Of a stretch of 64,000 bases of DNA, positions 32,263 to 40,810 are shown piece after piece. Every line of letters begins with the position of its first letter. Within the stretch, counting starts at the first letter, position 1. The position numbers and the translations under genes were made by a program. The stretch lies in assembly GCF_052115485.1 (NCBI RefSeq), contig NZ_JBFRGU010000003.1, forward strand, positions 1 through 64,000. The letters run 5' to 3'. The DNA comes from Microvirga sp052115485. Lineage in GTDB: Bacteria > Pseudomonadota > Alphaproteobacteria > Rhizobiales > Beijerinckiaceae. Under the pieces are notes generated by a model. It was not told where the DNA came from. It made no database searches and was given only the letters and a program-made list of their open reading frames with translations.

Positions 32263-33036
32263 ATGCTGCGACGGTTTTTCGTTGCCGGGCTGCTCGGCCT
32301 CGCACTCGGCCTAGCGGGGCCGGGCGCTGCCATAAGCAAGCCGTCCAGATCGTTTGAAGCTCCCAAGCTTCTGCCACACCGCCCTGGCGAAACGGATGTC
32401 TACATTCTCTCCTTCGGCCTGTGGGGACCGCAGAGCGTTTTCGAAAGCGAGGCCAAGGGAGCGGCTTTGGTTCTCGAGACCCAACTGAATGCGAAAGGAC
32501 GCTCGATCGTTCGCGCCAACACCAAGCGCCGGTCCGATGCGATGCCAGATCGCCTGTTCCACGCGGCGCAGAGTGTGGCGAAAGTTCTGGATCCGGAGGA
32601 GGACATCGCGGTTCTGGTTCTCACCTCTCATGGAGCGCCCGAGGGGATCGGTCTCGTCGCCGGGCGCACGAGCGGCCTTATGACGCCAAAGATGGTCGGG
32701 GCACTCTTGGACGCCACCGGTGCACGCCACCGCATCCTGATCGTTTCCGCGTGCTACTCGGGTACTTTCGCGAAGGCTCTTGCCGATGATCGAACGTTGG
32801 TGATGACGGCAGCCTCAGCCGACAGGCCGTCCTTCGGTTGTCGGGATGGGGCGAAATGGACCTATTTCGGCGACGCTTTCTTCAACAAGGCGCTGCGCTC
32901 AGAGTCTCGCCTCGATGTCGCCTTCAAGACGGCGAAGGCGATTGTGACACGTCGCGAGAACAAGGAAGGTTTCGAGCCTTCAAATCCGCAGATTGCCGGA
33001 GGTGAAGCCGTTCTGGCGCGTCTTGCCGCACGCTGA
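32263..33036 (+). CDS. Secreted C13-family (legumain-like) cysteine peptidase
   Basis: A 257-aa protein with a signal peptide (residues 1-25: RRFFVAGLLGLALGLAGPGA). The clan CD catalytic dyad is visible as His123 in VLVLTSHGAPEG and Cys164 in ILIVSACYSGTF, each after a hydrophobic strand as in the caspase fold. Bacterial C13 peptidases are predicted periplasmic or lipid-anchored asparaginyl/aspartyl peptidases with unknown substrates. It lies 16 bp after the SemiSWEET gene and is followed by a DUF486 transporter. Confidence 0.82.
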   Translation: MLRRFFVAGLLGLALGLAGPGAAISKPSRSFEAPKLLPHRPGETDVYILSFGLWGPQSVFESEAKGAALVLETQLNAKGRSIVRANTKRRSDAMPDRLFHAAQSVAKVLDPEEDIAVLVLTSHGAPEGIGLVAGRTSGLMTPKMVGALLDATGARHRILIVSACYSGTFAKALADDRTLVMTAASADRPSFGCRDGAKWTYFGDAFFNKALRSESRLDVAFKTAKAIVTRRENKEGFEPSNPQIAGGEAVLARLAAR

Positions 33037-33112
33037 CATTCGAGAACGCCATTCTCTCGCCACGCTTCCCATCAACAGGGCAGGGCGTCCTGCCTCATCG
33101 AACCTGAATGTC

Positions 33113-33454
33113 ATGAACCCTTTTGTCGCACCTGTCTTCATGCTGATCGTCTCGAACGTCTTCATGACCTTCGCCTGGTATGGCCATCTCAAATTCAAAA
33201 CGGCTCCCTTGTGGATCGCCGTTTTTGTCAGCTGGGGCATCGCGCTCTTCGAATACTGGTTTGCCGTGCCGGCAAACCGCATCGGCTCCCAGGTCTATTC
33301 AGCCGCGGAGCTGAAGACCATGCAGGAGGTGATCACACTCGCGGTATTCGCGGTGTTCTCAGTGCTCTATCTCAAGGAACCGCTGGGCTGGAACCACCTG
33401 ATCGGCTTTGCCATGATCGCCGGAGGGGCGGCCTTCATTTTCAGGGGTGGCTAG
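33113..33454 (+). CDS. DMT-superfamily membrane protein, DUF486
   Basis: A 113-aa protein with four TM helices: PVFMLIVSNVFMTFAWYGHL, WIAVFVSWGIALFEYWFAVP, MQEVITLAVFAVFSVLYL and HLIGFAMIAGGAAFIF. The pattern AVPANRIGS between helices 2 and 3 is typical of DUF486. Members resemble half-size drug/metabolite transporters and probably dimerise; the substrate is unknown. The frame is open from 32993, but the ATG at 33113 (MNPFVAP) is the family start and avoids overlap with the peptidase gene. Confidence 0.85.
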   Translation: MNPFVAPVFMLIVSNVFMTFAWYGHLKFKTAPLWIAVFVSWGIALFEYWFAVPANRIGSQVYSAAELKTMQEVITLAVFAVFSVLYLKEPLGWNHLIGFAMIAGGAAFIFRGG

Positions 33455-33455
33455 A

Positions 33456-33548
33456 ATGAGCACCGGTTATTCCGGGGCACCGTTACCCAAGAAGCTCGGG
33501 CTGATCTGGTCGGGACTGAAACTGGTTATCCCGAAGGCGCTTCGATAA
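33456..33548 (+). pseudogene. Fragment of a DUF3052 gene (first 30 codons)
   Basis: The ATG at 33456 begins MSTGYSGAPLPKKLGL, which matches the invariant N-terminus of DUF3052 proteins as I know them (GYSG-PL--KLG). After WSGLKLVIPKALR a TAA ends the frame at 30 aa, against about 130-150 aa for the family. The last 23 bp overlap the 3' end of the convergent emrA-like gene. It looks like a gene lost by deletion, with the break near 33520. Confidence 0.5.
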
Positions 33549-34626
33549 TCGGACGCTGACGCTTCTCGGTCACCTGTGTCGATGCGGCTTGGGTGTCGAC
33601 ACTGACGACCACCGACATGCCGGGGCTAAGGTGTTTTGCCAGAGGCTGGTTCGGGTCGATCTCGATGCGAACAGGAATACGTTGCGCGACCTTGGTGAAA
33701 TTGCCTGTCGCGTTGTCCGGGCGCAAAACGCTGAATTCGGAACCTGCCGCAGGGGAGAAGCGCGAAACTTTTCCACTCAGCGTGGCGCCGTGCAACGCAT
33801 CAACCGAAATCGTTGCCGGAAGGCCAAAGACCATATCCGCGATCTGCGTCTCCTTGAAATTCGCAATCACCCAGATCCGATCCGGGACCATCGCCGTGAG
33901 CTGCGATCCTGGAGTCACGTATTGGCCAAGGCGCGCGCCGACCTCACCGAGCTGCCCGTCCTGTGGCGCGACGATGCGAGTGTTTTGCAGATCGATTTCC
34001 GCCAGCCGTACCGCTGCCTCCGCGCCTTGAACCGCCGCCTCCAATGAAGAGCGGTTGACGATAGTCGCGGTCAATTCCTGTTTCGCAACTTCGAGGGACG
34101 CCTTCGTCTGATTCAATCCAGCCTGTGCCTGGTCCAGTGCGGCGCGCGACTGATCGAGTTGAGCCTGTGTCGCGAAGCCGCGGCTGTGCAGCGGCTCGAC
34201 GCGTTTCCATTCGGCTTCTGTGCGGGTGAGAACCGCATGTGCGCTGTCGATCTGTGCCTGCACCGCAGCGATGCCGGCTTCCTTCGACCGGCGCTGCTGT
34301 TCGGAATTCGCCAACGCGGCATTCGTCGTCGCCAAAGTTGCACGGGCCTGCGCCAGACGTTGCTGATAGATGCGGTCGTCGAGCTTCACCAGAACCTGCC
34401 CGGCCTTCACCGGCATGAAGTCCTGAACAGTAACTTCCGCCACATAGCCATCGAGCTTAGGGCTGATGATCGTGACGGCGCCTTTGACGTAGGCGTTGTC
34501 CGTTCGCTGCACAGTGGAGCGGAACGGGGGCAACTGCCACGCATAGAGCGCCAGCAGAATTCCCGTGATGCCGAGAAGGAGAGCGGGAACCGTTGCACGG
34601 GACTTGAAGAGAGGTGATGAGGACAT
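33526..34626 (-). CDS. emrA: HlyD/EmrA-family efflux adaptor
   Basis: A 366-aa membrane-fusion protein. A single N-terminal TM anchor (ALLLGITGILLALYAWQL) is followed by a first lipoyl half (VKGAVTIISPKLDGYVAEV), a long coiled coil (about 85-195, QQRRSKEAGIAAVQAQIDSAH and on), the second lipoyl half (TRIVAPQDGQLGEV) and a beta-barrel domain. It connects the inner-membrane pump to an outer-membrane channel. The open frame continues far upstream through emrB in another frame; the ATG at 34626, 14 bp after the emrB stop, is the genuine start. Operon marR-emrB-emrA. Confidence 0.9.
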   Translation of the reverse strand: MSSSPLFKSRATVPALLLGITGILLALYAWQLPPFRSTVQRTDNAYVKGAVTIISPKLDGYVAEVTVQDFMPVKAGQVLVKLDDRIYQQRLAQARATLATTNAALANSEQQRRSKEAGIAAVQAQIDSAHAVLTRTEAEWKRVEPLHSRGFATQAQLDQSRAALDQAQAGLNQTKASLEVAKQELTATIVNRSSLEAAVQGAEAAVRLAEIDLQNTRIVAPQDGQLGEVGARLGQYVTPGSQLTAMVPDRIWVIANFKETQIADMVFGLPATISVDALHGATLSGKVSRFSPAAGSEFSVLRPDNATGNFTKVAQRIPVRIEIDPNQPLAKHLSPGMSVVVSVDTQAASTQVTEKRQRPIIEAPSG

Positions 34627-34640
34627 AATCGTCAGTTCGA

Positions 34641-36263
34641 TCAGGCTGGACGTGTTTCGAGGCGGGCTTCCATGACGGGCTTCAACACGCGCCATGCAAG
34701 CTGGATGAGAAGGGCGAAAAAGCCGAAGAGCGACAGGGCTACGATCAGCAGGAAAAGGTCGTTGTAAGCGAGCACATTGGCTTCGCGCGTCACCTGCTGC
34801 CCGAGAAGTGCAAGACCCTCGGCGTTGAGAAGCGCTTTGTCCGTCAGCACTCGACCATAAGCTGTCGTCAGCTGGCGAAGCCGTTGTAGCACCTGAGGAT
34901 CTCCCAACGTGATCGCCTGCGCGATGACATTGGAATGGTACTTTTCGCGATAGGTGATGAAGGTGCCGAAGACGGCAGATCCGAGAAGGCCGCCGATGCT
35001 TTGCGTTGTCAGGAAGATGATAATGAAGCTCAGAATATAGTTCGGCCCCTTCCGCATCGCCGCCATGACGCCGCGCGCGAGTGCGGGGGGAAGAAAGAGC
35101 GTTCCGGCAAAGGCGATCAACGCCTGACTGAGATAAAGATTGACGGGACGCGTCAGGTTCGTCGCCTGCGCATCCATCCATGCGCCGCTCGCGATCAGTG
35201 CCAGCCCAACCAGGTGGATGTATGTTTCCCGCTCGGGCCGGGTCGTCATCGCTATGACCGCCGTGCCGAGAAGGATGGCGATGAGGACGATGCAAAAGAG
35301 CGTTACAAGTTGGTCGTTTGTCAGGCCGAGCGCCTGAAAGAAGCCGACCGCTCCCGTTGTCTGCTCCGAGAGCACGAGACGCAGGACGAGAAGAACCGCT
35401 GAAAAATGCAACATATCGCGTGTCAGGAGCCAGCGTATGTCGATCAGAGGGTTGTCGCGGTTGATTTCGATCATCACGGCTGCGGTGAAAGCCGCTATGG
35501 CGGCGGCGAGCGTCACGCCAATCCAAGGGGCCTCGAACCACCAATAGAGACGCCCCACGCTCAGTATTACCGCCAGCGACCCGAAGCCGACGGCGATGAG
35601 CAGGAAGCTGACAATGTCGAGCCGCTCGATCACCTTGGCGCGGGGCGCCGGCGTCAATGGCAGAAGGTAGATGGCTGCGAAGCTCATCAGAGCAAGCGCG
35701 ATTTCAATCATGTAGAATTCGCGCCAGCCGCCACCATTGATCAGACTCGGCGAAATGATACGCGCCAGAGGCGCGCCGATTTGCGTGCCGAGCATCGCCA
35801 TGGAGAGGCCGACGGTCATCTTCTTCGCCGGAGGAAACGCTTCCAGCATGTAGAGAAAGCCGAGCGACGAAATGGGGGAGGCTGCGATGCCAAGTGCTGC
35901 CCGAACGACGATGGCCGAATGCAGACCGTCGATGAAAAGATGGAGGACCGTGACAACCGCATAAAGCGCGATGCTCATCTCGGCGAAGAGGCGAAGGCCA
36001 TATTGCATTCGCACTTTCACCAGCAACAGGGAAAGCGTCACGTTCGGCGCCATGTAGGCAGCCACGAGCCACGCGCCCTCGATGGGCGTCGCGTTGAGCG
36101 AAGCCTGCACGGTGGGCAGATTGGCGGAGACGAGGTTGAGACCCAGTCCTTGCGTGAGCCACAGGATCATAGACGCCGCTATATAGGCGAGCGCTCTCGC
36201 TGCAGGCATGGGCTCTGGAGCGGGCATCGCAGCACCCCGTTGTGCGGGAGTTGCGGCATTCAT
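34641..36263 (-). CDS. emrB: MFS drug:H+ antiporter, DHA2 (EmrB-like)
   Basis: A 540-aa, 14-TM transporter. TM1 carries the DHA2-type WLTQGLGLNLVSANLP, TM2 GAWLVAAYMAPNVTLSLLL, and motif C-like GLSMAMLGTQIGAP lies in TM5. It should export hydrophobic compounds across the inner membrane together with the adaptor encoded downstream. The N-terminal 25 residues are Ala/Pro-rich and cytosolic. The MarR gene upstream, 36 bp away on the same strand, is the probable regulator. Substrates are unknown. Confidence 0.9.
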   Translation of the reverse strand: MNAATPAQRGAAMPAPEPMPAARALAYIAASMILWLTQGLGLNLVSANLPTVQASLNATPIEGAWLVAAYMAPNVTLSLLLVKVRMQYGLRLFAEMSIALYAVVTVLHLFIDGLHSAIVVRAALGIAASPISSLGFLYMLEAFPPAKKMTVGLSMAMLGTQIGAPLARIISPSLINGGGWREFYMIEIALALMSFAAIYLLPLTPAPRAKVIERLDIVSFLLIAVGFGSLAVILSVGRLYWWFEAPWIGVTLAAAIAAFTAAVMIEINRDNPLIDIRWLLTRDMLHFSAVLLVLRLVLSEQTTGAVGFFQALGLTNDQLVTLFCIVLIAILLGTAVIAMTTRPERETYIHLVGLALIASGAWMDAQATNLTRPVNLYLSQALIAFAGTLFLPPALARGVMAAMRKGPNYILSFIIIFLTTQSIGGLLGSAVFGTFITYREKYHSNVIAQAITLGDPQVLQRLRQLTTAYGRVLTDKALLNAEGLALLGQQVTREANVLAYNDLFLLIVALSLFGFFALLIQLAWRVLKPVMEARLETRPA

Positions 36264-36299
36264 GGTGCGAGCCGGGGTGATGCTTTCACGGTCACTGCC

Positions 36300-36758
36300 T
36301 CAGCTATACCGGATTTCCTCGAGGCGTCTGCCGATCTGCTGAAGAACGCGGGTCGCTGTCTCGAGATCCTGAGGCGAAATATCCTTCAGAAGTTCGTGTC
36401 GGAGATCGTCCACGACTTCGAAGACCTCGGCGACGTTCTTTCTCGCTGCCTTGGTAAGCACGATATGGTTCGTGCGTCTGTCGTCCTGAACGGGAAGCCG
36501 CTCGGTCAGGCCCTGTTTTTCAAGCCCGTCGAGAAGGCGCACGAGGGTCGCGGTCTCAATCTCGAGTTCGTCCGCCAATTCGCGTTGCGTGACACCGCAG
36601 GTCTTCTGGGAGAGAAGTCGCACCGCGCGGGCGCGGGCCAGCGTGAAGCCGATGGCCTTCAGTTTGGCGTCGACGACCGTGCGCCAATGCCGCGTCACCT
36701 TCGCGAATTCATCCGTGAAGGTCTGCTGTGACTGGGAAGAGTTCATGTTAGCATGCAT
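36300..36758 (-). CDS. MarR-family repressor of the efflux operon
   Basis: A 152-aa SlyA/MarR-type protein: N-terminal helix FAKVTRHWRTVVDAKL, recognition region TQRELADELEIETATLVRLLDGLEKQGL, wing QDDRRTNHIVLT and a long C-terminal dimerisation helix. It heads the operon with emrB and emrA, the classical layout for a MarR regulator controlling a drug pump. A TAGT-N2-ACTA dyad lies 6 bp upstream of its first ATG. A second in-frame ATG four codons later (MNSSQSQ) is an equally plausible start. Confidence 0.88.
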   Translation of the reverse strand: MHANMNSSQSQQTFTDEFAKVTRHWRTVVDAKLKAIGFTLARARAVRLLSQKTCGVTQRELADELEIETATLVRLLDGLEKQGLTERLPVQDDRRTNHIVLTKAARKNVAEVFEVVDDLRHELLKDISPQDLETATRVLQQIGRRLEEIRYS

Positions 36759-36763
36759 ATTGA

Positions 36764-36773
36764 TAGTGTACTA
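36764..36773 (-). promoter_or_regulatory. Candidate MarR operator
   Basis: TAGT-GT-ACTA, a short dyad just upstream of the marR ATG inside an AT-rich patch, extended outwards by TGAT and ATCA. The position suits autorepression of the marR-emrBA operon. Confidence 0.45.
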
Positions 36774-36937
36774 ATGATCAGATAGCTTACTCTCCTTCGC
36801 GGTGCAAGGGGCGATGTTCGGGCTGCGAAGTGGGCGGCTCCGATGGCACAGGAATTGTTTGTTCCGCGGCCTGCGCTTCCTTGGCGAGAGGAAGCATGCC
36901 TATGGTGATTTCCCGGGCGAAGATCGTCGATAGCCGT

Positions 36938-38074
36938 CTAGATGGCGGGGCGAACACGCAGGATGCGGCCTTGTCCTGAATCCGTCAGCAAGTAAACGAA
37001 CCCGTCCGGTCCCTGACGCACATCGCGGATGCGCTCGCCGAGATTCTGCAACATGCGTTCTTCGCCGGTCACCTTGTCGCCGTTGATCTCGACGCGGGAC
37101 ACGAGTTTTCCGGCGAGCGCGCCGATGAGAATGCTGTTGCGCCAAGCGGGAAACTGATCACCGGTATAGAACGTCATGCCGGAGGGTGCGATGGACGGGT
37201 CCCAGTAATAAATCGGTTGTTCCATGCCGGGCTTCGATGTGCCCTCACCGATCTTCGCGCCTGAATAGTCGACGCCATAGGAAATGACTGGCCAGCCGTA
37301 ATTCTTGCCCTTGCGGGGAATGTTGATCTCGTCGCCTCCACGCGCGCCGTGCTCTGCCGTCCACAATTCGCCTGTTGCCGGATTGATGGCCGCTCCTTGC
37401 ACATTGCGGTGGCCGTAAGACCAGATCTCAGGTTTCACCCCTTCGCGATTGAGGAAGGGGTTGTCCGAGGCTGCTCCGCCATCCGGCTTGATGTGGACGA
37501 TCTTGCCGAGATGGTTCGACAGGTTCTGCGCCTGATCTCGCAGATCGAAACGCTCGCCGAGCGTCACGAAGGGATTTCCGTTGCGGTCGAACACGAGGCG
37601 CGAGCCGTAATGGTTCGTGCCGGTGTAAGCGGGCTCCTGCCGGAAGATGACCTTTTGATTGTCGAGAGCGTTCGCCTCGATATTGAGATGCGCGCGCATG
37701 ACGCTCGTCCCCGAACGCCCTTCGCCACGATCTTCCGCATAGCTGAGATAGATAAGTCCGTTCTGCGCAAAACTCGGATCGAGCGTCACATCGAGCAGAC
37801 CGCCCTGTCCGCGTGCCACGACTGCCGGAACGCTTTTGATGGGTTCAGAGAGTTTCCCGTCGCGGGAGACGATACGCAGCCGGCCAGAGCGCTCCGTCAC
37901 GAGCATGCGCCCGTCAGGCAGGAAAGCGAGGCCCCAGGGGTTTTGCAGGCCCCGCGCTACCGTTTCGACAATCACCTCCACCTTGTCGGTGCGCAGGCGT
38001 TGCGAATCCTGCGCCGTGGCATGCGTGAAGGAGGCAATGGTGAAGGCCAGGACGGCAGGGGCGCGAAACCACAT
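36938..38074 (-). CDS. PQQ-type sugar (aldose) dehydrogenase, soluble beta-propeller
   Basis: A 378-aa periplasmic protein with a signal peptide (residues 1-21, ending ATAQ). The six-bladed propeller of the YliI/Asd family shows GLQNPWGLAFLPDGRMLVTER, the catalytic-His region RGQGGLLDVTLDPSF, NHYGSRLVFDRNG, EIWSYGHRNVQG and WTAEHGARGGDEIN. Characterised relatives oxidise aldoses with PQQ and calcium. Whether this host makes PQQ is not visible here. Two direct copies of CAAGCGTCAAT (38124-38134 and 38141-38151) upstream include TTGACG on the minus strand and may mark the promoter. Confidence 0.88.
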   Translation of the reverse strand: MWFRAPAVLAFTIASFTHATAQDSQRLRTDKVEVIVETVARGLQNPWGLAFLPDGRMLVTERSGRLRIVSRDGKLSEPIKSVPAVVARGQGGLLDVTLDPSFAQNGLIYLSYAEDRGEGRSGTSVMRAHLNIEANALDNQKVIFRQEPAYTGTNHYGSRLVFDRNGNPFVTLGERFDLRDQAQNLSNHLGKIVHIKPDGGAASDNPFLNREGVKPEIWSYGHRNVQGAAINPATGELWTAEHGARGGDEINIPRKGKNYGWPVISYGVDYSGAKIGEGTSKPGMEQPIYYWDPSIAPSGMTFYTGDQFPAWRNSILIGALAGKLVSRVEINGDKVTGEERMLQNLGERIRDVRQGPDGFVYLLTDSGQGRILRVRPAI

Positions 38075-38163
38075 CGGAACACCTTTCGATCATCGTCTCG
38101 CCGAAGAGCTAGACGACCAGCGCCAAGCGTCAATCGAAAACAAGCGTCAATTGCAACAGACGA

Positions 38164-38364
38164 TTACTGGTCTTCGATGTGGATATAGGAAGGCGTCTCC
38201 GCATAGTGCCGGCGGGATTGGGCCTCCGTTCCGGCGAGGATGGACATCAGGGCAAACCCGATCAGCAACGCCAGCACGCCGGTCAACCTGGTTTCTGTTG
38301 CACGCTCAAGACGATAGAGACGGCGTGAGGGATGCCGCTTCTTCTGCGACCAGGACGGATTCAT
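38164..38364 (-). CDS. Small single-TM membrane protein under an EcfG-type promoter
   Basis: A 66-aa protein: a basic N-terminus (KKRHPSRRLYRLERATETR), one TM helix (LTGVLALLIGFALMSILAG) and a short C-terminal tail ending YIHIEDQ. No family recognised. The frame opens further upstream, but the ATG at 38364 leaves room for the EcfG promoter at 38406-38430, whose -10 is 42 bp upstream of that start. This suggests a general-stress membrane peptide, like the DUF3309 gene elsewhere in the window. Confidence 0.65.
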   Translation of the reverse strand: MNPSWSQKKRHPSRRLYRLERATETRLTGVLALLIGFALMSILAGTEAQSRRHYAETPSYIHIEDQ

Positions 38365-38405
38365 GTTGGATAAACCCCCGCTTTGGTTGTGACAAGCGCG
38401 TGGAA

Positions 38406-38430
38406 AACCTGTGCAAAACGAGAAAGTTCC
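38406..38430 (-). promoter_or_regulatory. EcfG-type promoter of the 66-aa membrane protein
   Basis: Minus strand GGAAC (38430-38426), 17-bp spacer, GTT (38408-38406). Spacing is identical to the nepR and DUF3309 promoters. Confidence 0.75.
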
Positions 38431-38490
38431 AAGCCGAAGATAAGCAGTGAAACACCTTCCGCCGCTCACTTCCGCCCTCTGGCGCCGGCC

Positions 38491-39477
38491 TCATTCGGCC
38501 TTGATGTTCGCGGCCTTGATGATTTCGGCCCAGGTTTGGATTTCCTGCGCGAGATAGGGTTTGAAGGCTTCGGGATCGCGCACGTTCAGGGTGAACCCGA
38601 GTTTCATGATCCGCGCCTTTGCCTCAGGCTTGTTGAGGATACCGACGATGGTGGTCGAGAGCTTGTCGAGAATGGGCTTGGGCGTGTTCGCGGGCGCGAA
38701 GAAGGCAGCCCAGGATTCCGCATCCGCATTGGTGATGCCCTGTTCGCGTAGGGTGGGGACATTGGGAAGCTGAGGGTTGCGCTGCGGGCTCGCAATGCCG
38801 ATGGCGCGGATCTCGTCCGCCTGGACCTGACCGAGCACACTCGGCAGCGTGGAGTTCGACACGTCGATGCGCCCGGCAATCAGCTCCGTCACGAGAGGGG
38901 CAGCACCACGGAACGGCACGTGGGTCATTTTGGTGCCTGTGCGCGCCATGAACAATTCGGTCGCCAGATGCGAGCCTGAGCCGATTCCGGTCGAGCCGTA
39001 GTTGAGTTTGTCCGGATTCTTCTTGGCGAGAGCCACCAGATCCTGGATCGACTTCACATTCAAAGAGTTAGGCACCACGAAAACGTGCTCGAAGGCGCCG
39101 GCGCCCGCCAGCGGCGCGAAATCCTTGATCGCGTCGTAGCCCGGTTCTTTCAGCAGGAACATGTTGTTCCCATGGGTCTGATTATTGCCGAAAATAATGG
39201 TGTGGCCGTCGGGCTCCACTTTCGCGACACTGCGGGTGCCGACCGCCCCGGAAGCGCCCGCCAGGTTTTCGACAACGACGTTGTGGCCGAGTTCCTTGCT
39301 CATTTCCTCCGCGACGATGCGGGCGATCACGTCGGTCGGGCCGCCGGCCGGATAGGGCACTACGAGCTTGATGACGCGGTTAGGGAAGGTCTGAGCGCTG
39401 GCATTCGCGGTGAAGACCGTGGCTATGGCGAAGAGACCGAGAGCGAGGCGGCGACTGACGGAAAATATTGTCGGCAA
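38491..39477 (-). CDS. TctC/Bug-family tripartite tricarboxylate solute-binding protein
   Basis: A 328-aa periplasmic binding protein. The signal peptide is RRLALGLFAIATVFTANASAQ. The Bug fold shows FPNRVIKLVVPYPAGGPTDVIAR, VVENLAGASGAVGTRSVAK, the ligand loop PDGHTIIFGNNQTH, and GSGSHLATELFM followed by VPFRGAAP. The ligand is normally a carboxylate; the TctAB permease is not in the window, as is common for orphan Bug genes. The open frame runs back to 40365, antisense to the aminotransferase. The TTG at 39477 has GGAG seven bases upstream and gives a proper signal peptide, so it is chosen. Confidence 0.85.
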   Translation of the reverse strand: MPTIFSVSRRLALGLFAIATVFTANASAQTFPNRVIKLVVPYPAGGPTDVIARIVAEEMSKELGHNVVVENLAGASGAVGTRSVAKVEPDGHTIIFGNNQTHGNNMFLLKEPGYDAIKDFAPLAGAGAFEHVFVVPNSLNVKSIQDLVALAKKNPDKLNYGSTGIGSGSHLATELFMARTGTKMTHVPFRGAAPLVTELIAGRIDVSNSTLPSVLGQVQADEIRAIGIASPQRNPQLPNVPTLREQGITNADAESWAAFFAPANTPKPILDKLSTTIVGILNKPEAKARIMKLGFTLNVRDPEAFKPYLAQEIQTWAEIIKAANIKAE

Positions 39478-39597
39478 GGGGCGTCTCCTCGAAATTCGCA
39501 GATGAGCGGGTCGTTTTACTTGCTTGAGCGACGCATGAGGACTAGGGTCCGGCCGCCATTTACCGGCGCATTTTAACGCCCCGCATGGAGGATTCCC

Positions 39598-40800
39598 ATG
39601 GGCTTTTTGTCTGACGCCCTTTCGCGCATCAAGCCGTCTGCGACCATCGTCATCACGCAGAAAGCGCGAGACCTGAAAGCTCAGGGGCGGGACGTGATCA
39701 GCCTTTCGGTCGGCGAGCCGGATTTCGATACGCCTGATAATGTGAAGGAAGCGGCCATTGCCGCCGTCCGCCGCGGCGAGACGAAGTATACGCCCGTCGC
39801 CGGCATCGTGCCTCTGCGCGAGGCGATCGCCGCGAAGTTCAAGCGGGAAAACGGCCTGGAATATAAGCCTTCGCAGACCATCGTCTGCACCGGTGGCAAG
39901 CAGGTCATTTACAATGCGCTCCTCGCCACCATCAATCCGGGCGACGAGGTCATCGTGCCGGCACCCTACTGGGTTTCGTACCCGGAAATGGTCGGCCTGT
40001 GTGGCGGCACGGCCGTCACGGTGGATTGCACCATCGAGCAAAATTTCAAGCTCCAGCCTGATGCGCTTGAGCGCGCCATCACCCCACGCACCAAGTGGGT
40101 CATCCTCAACTCGCCCTCGAACCCGACCGGCGCCGCCTATTCTCGCGCGGAGATGAAGGCGATTACCGACGTGCTCATGCGCCATCCACACGTGTGGGTG
40201 CTCACCGACGATATGTATGAGCACCTGACCTATGGCGATTTCGAGTTCGTCACGCCGGCTCAGGTCGAGCCGGGCCTCTATGATCGTACGCTCACCATGA
40301 ATGGCGTTTCGAAGTCCTATGCTATGACCGGCTGGCGTATCGGCTATGCGGCCGGTCCCGAGCACCTAATCAAGGCGATGGACTTCGTGCAGGGCCAGCA
40401 GACTTCAGGCGCATGCTCGATCGCCCAATGGGCGGCGGTGGAAGCCCTCAATGGCCCGCAGGACCATCTCAAGGTGTTCAAGAAGGCCTTCGAGGAACGC
40501 CGCGACCTTGTGGTCTCAATGCTGAACCAATCGAAGTACCTCAGGTGTCCGACACCCGAAGGCGCGTTCTACGTCTATCCGTCCTGTGCGGAAGCTATGG
40601 GCAAGACCACGCCTTCGGGCAAGGTCTTGATGACGGACGAGGATTTCGTGTCCGAGCTTCTGGAAGCGGAAGGCGTCGCCGCCGTGCACGGCTCGTCTTT
40701 CGGTCTCGGCCCCAACTTCCGCATTTCCTACGCTACGTCGAACACGGCTTTGGAAGAGGCCTGCAACCGCATCCAGCGTTTCTGCGGCTCATTGCGCTGA
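39598..40800 (+). CDS. aatA: Aspartate aminotransferase (class I, Ib subgroup)
   Basis: A 400-aa PLP enzyme catalysing aspartate + 2-oxoglutarate interconversion with oxaloacetate + glutamate; relatives also use prephenate. Signature stretches: SVGEPDFDTP at the N-terminus, TGGKQVIYNALLA, NSPSNPTGAAYS, and the PLP-lysine motif GVSKSYAMTGWRIGYAAG. GGAGG precedes the ATG. It is followed after 10 bp by a small unknown gene, probably co-transcribed, and is divergent from the Bug gene. Confidence 0.93.
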   Translation: MGFLSDALSRIKPSATIVITQKARDLKAQGRDVISLSVGEPDFDTPDNVKEAAIAAVRRGETKYTPVAGIVPLREAIAAKFKRENGLEYKPSQTIVCTGGKQVIYNALLATINPGDEVIVPAPYWVSYPEMVGLCGGTAVTVDCTIEQNFKLQPDALERAITPRTKWVILNSPSNPTGAAYSRAEMKAITDVLMRHPHVWVLTDDMYEHLTYGDFEFVTPAQVEPGLYDRTLTMNGVSKSYAMTGWRIGYAAGPEHLIKAMDFVQGQQTSGACSIAQWAAVEALNGPQDHLKVFKKAFEERRDLVVSMLNQSKYLRCPTPEGAFYVYPSCAEAMGKTTPSGKVLMTDEDFVSELLEAEGVAAVHGSSFGLGPNFRISYATSNTALEEACNRIQRFCGSLR

Positions 40801-40810
40801 GTATTGGACG

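Noticed and set aside
34627..35544. N-terminal extension of the EmrA-like frame by about 306 codons
   Set aside because: It runs through emrB in another frame, and its translation is Arg/Ser-rich; the ATG at 34626 is the genuine start.
36787..36900. 37-aa Pro-rich minus-strand ORF between marR and the sugar dehydrogenase gene
   Set aside because: Too short, no ribosome site, no recognisable feature.
39478..40365. N-terminal extension of the TctC-like frame
   Set aside because: It is antisense to aatA; the TTG at 39477 with GGAG and a signal peptide explains the gene.
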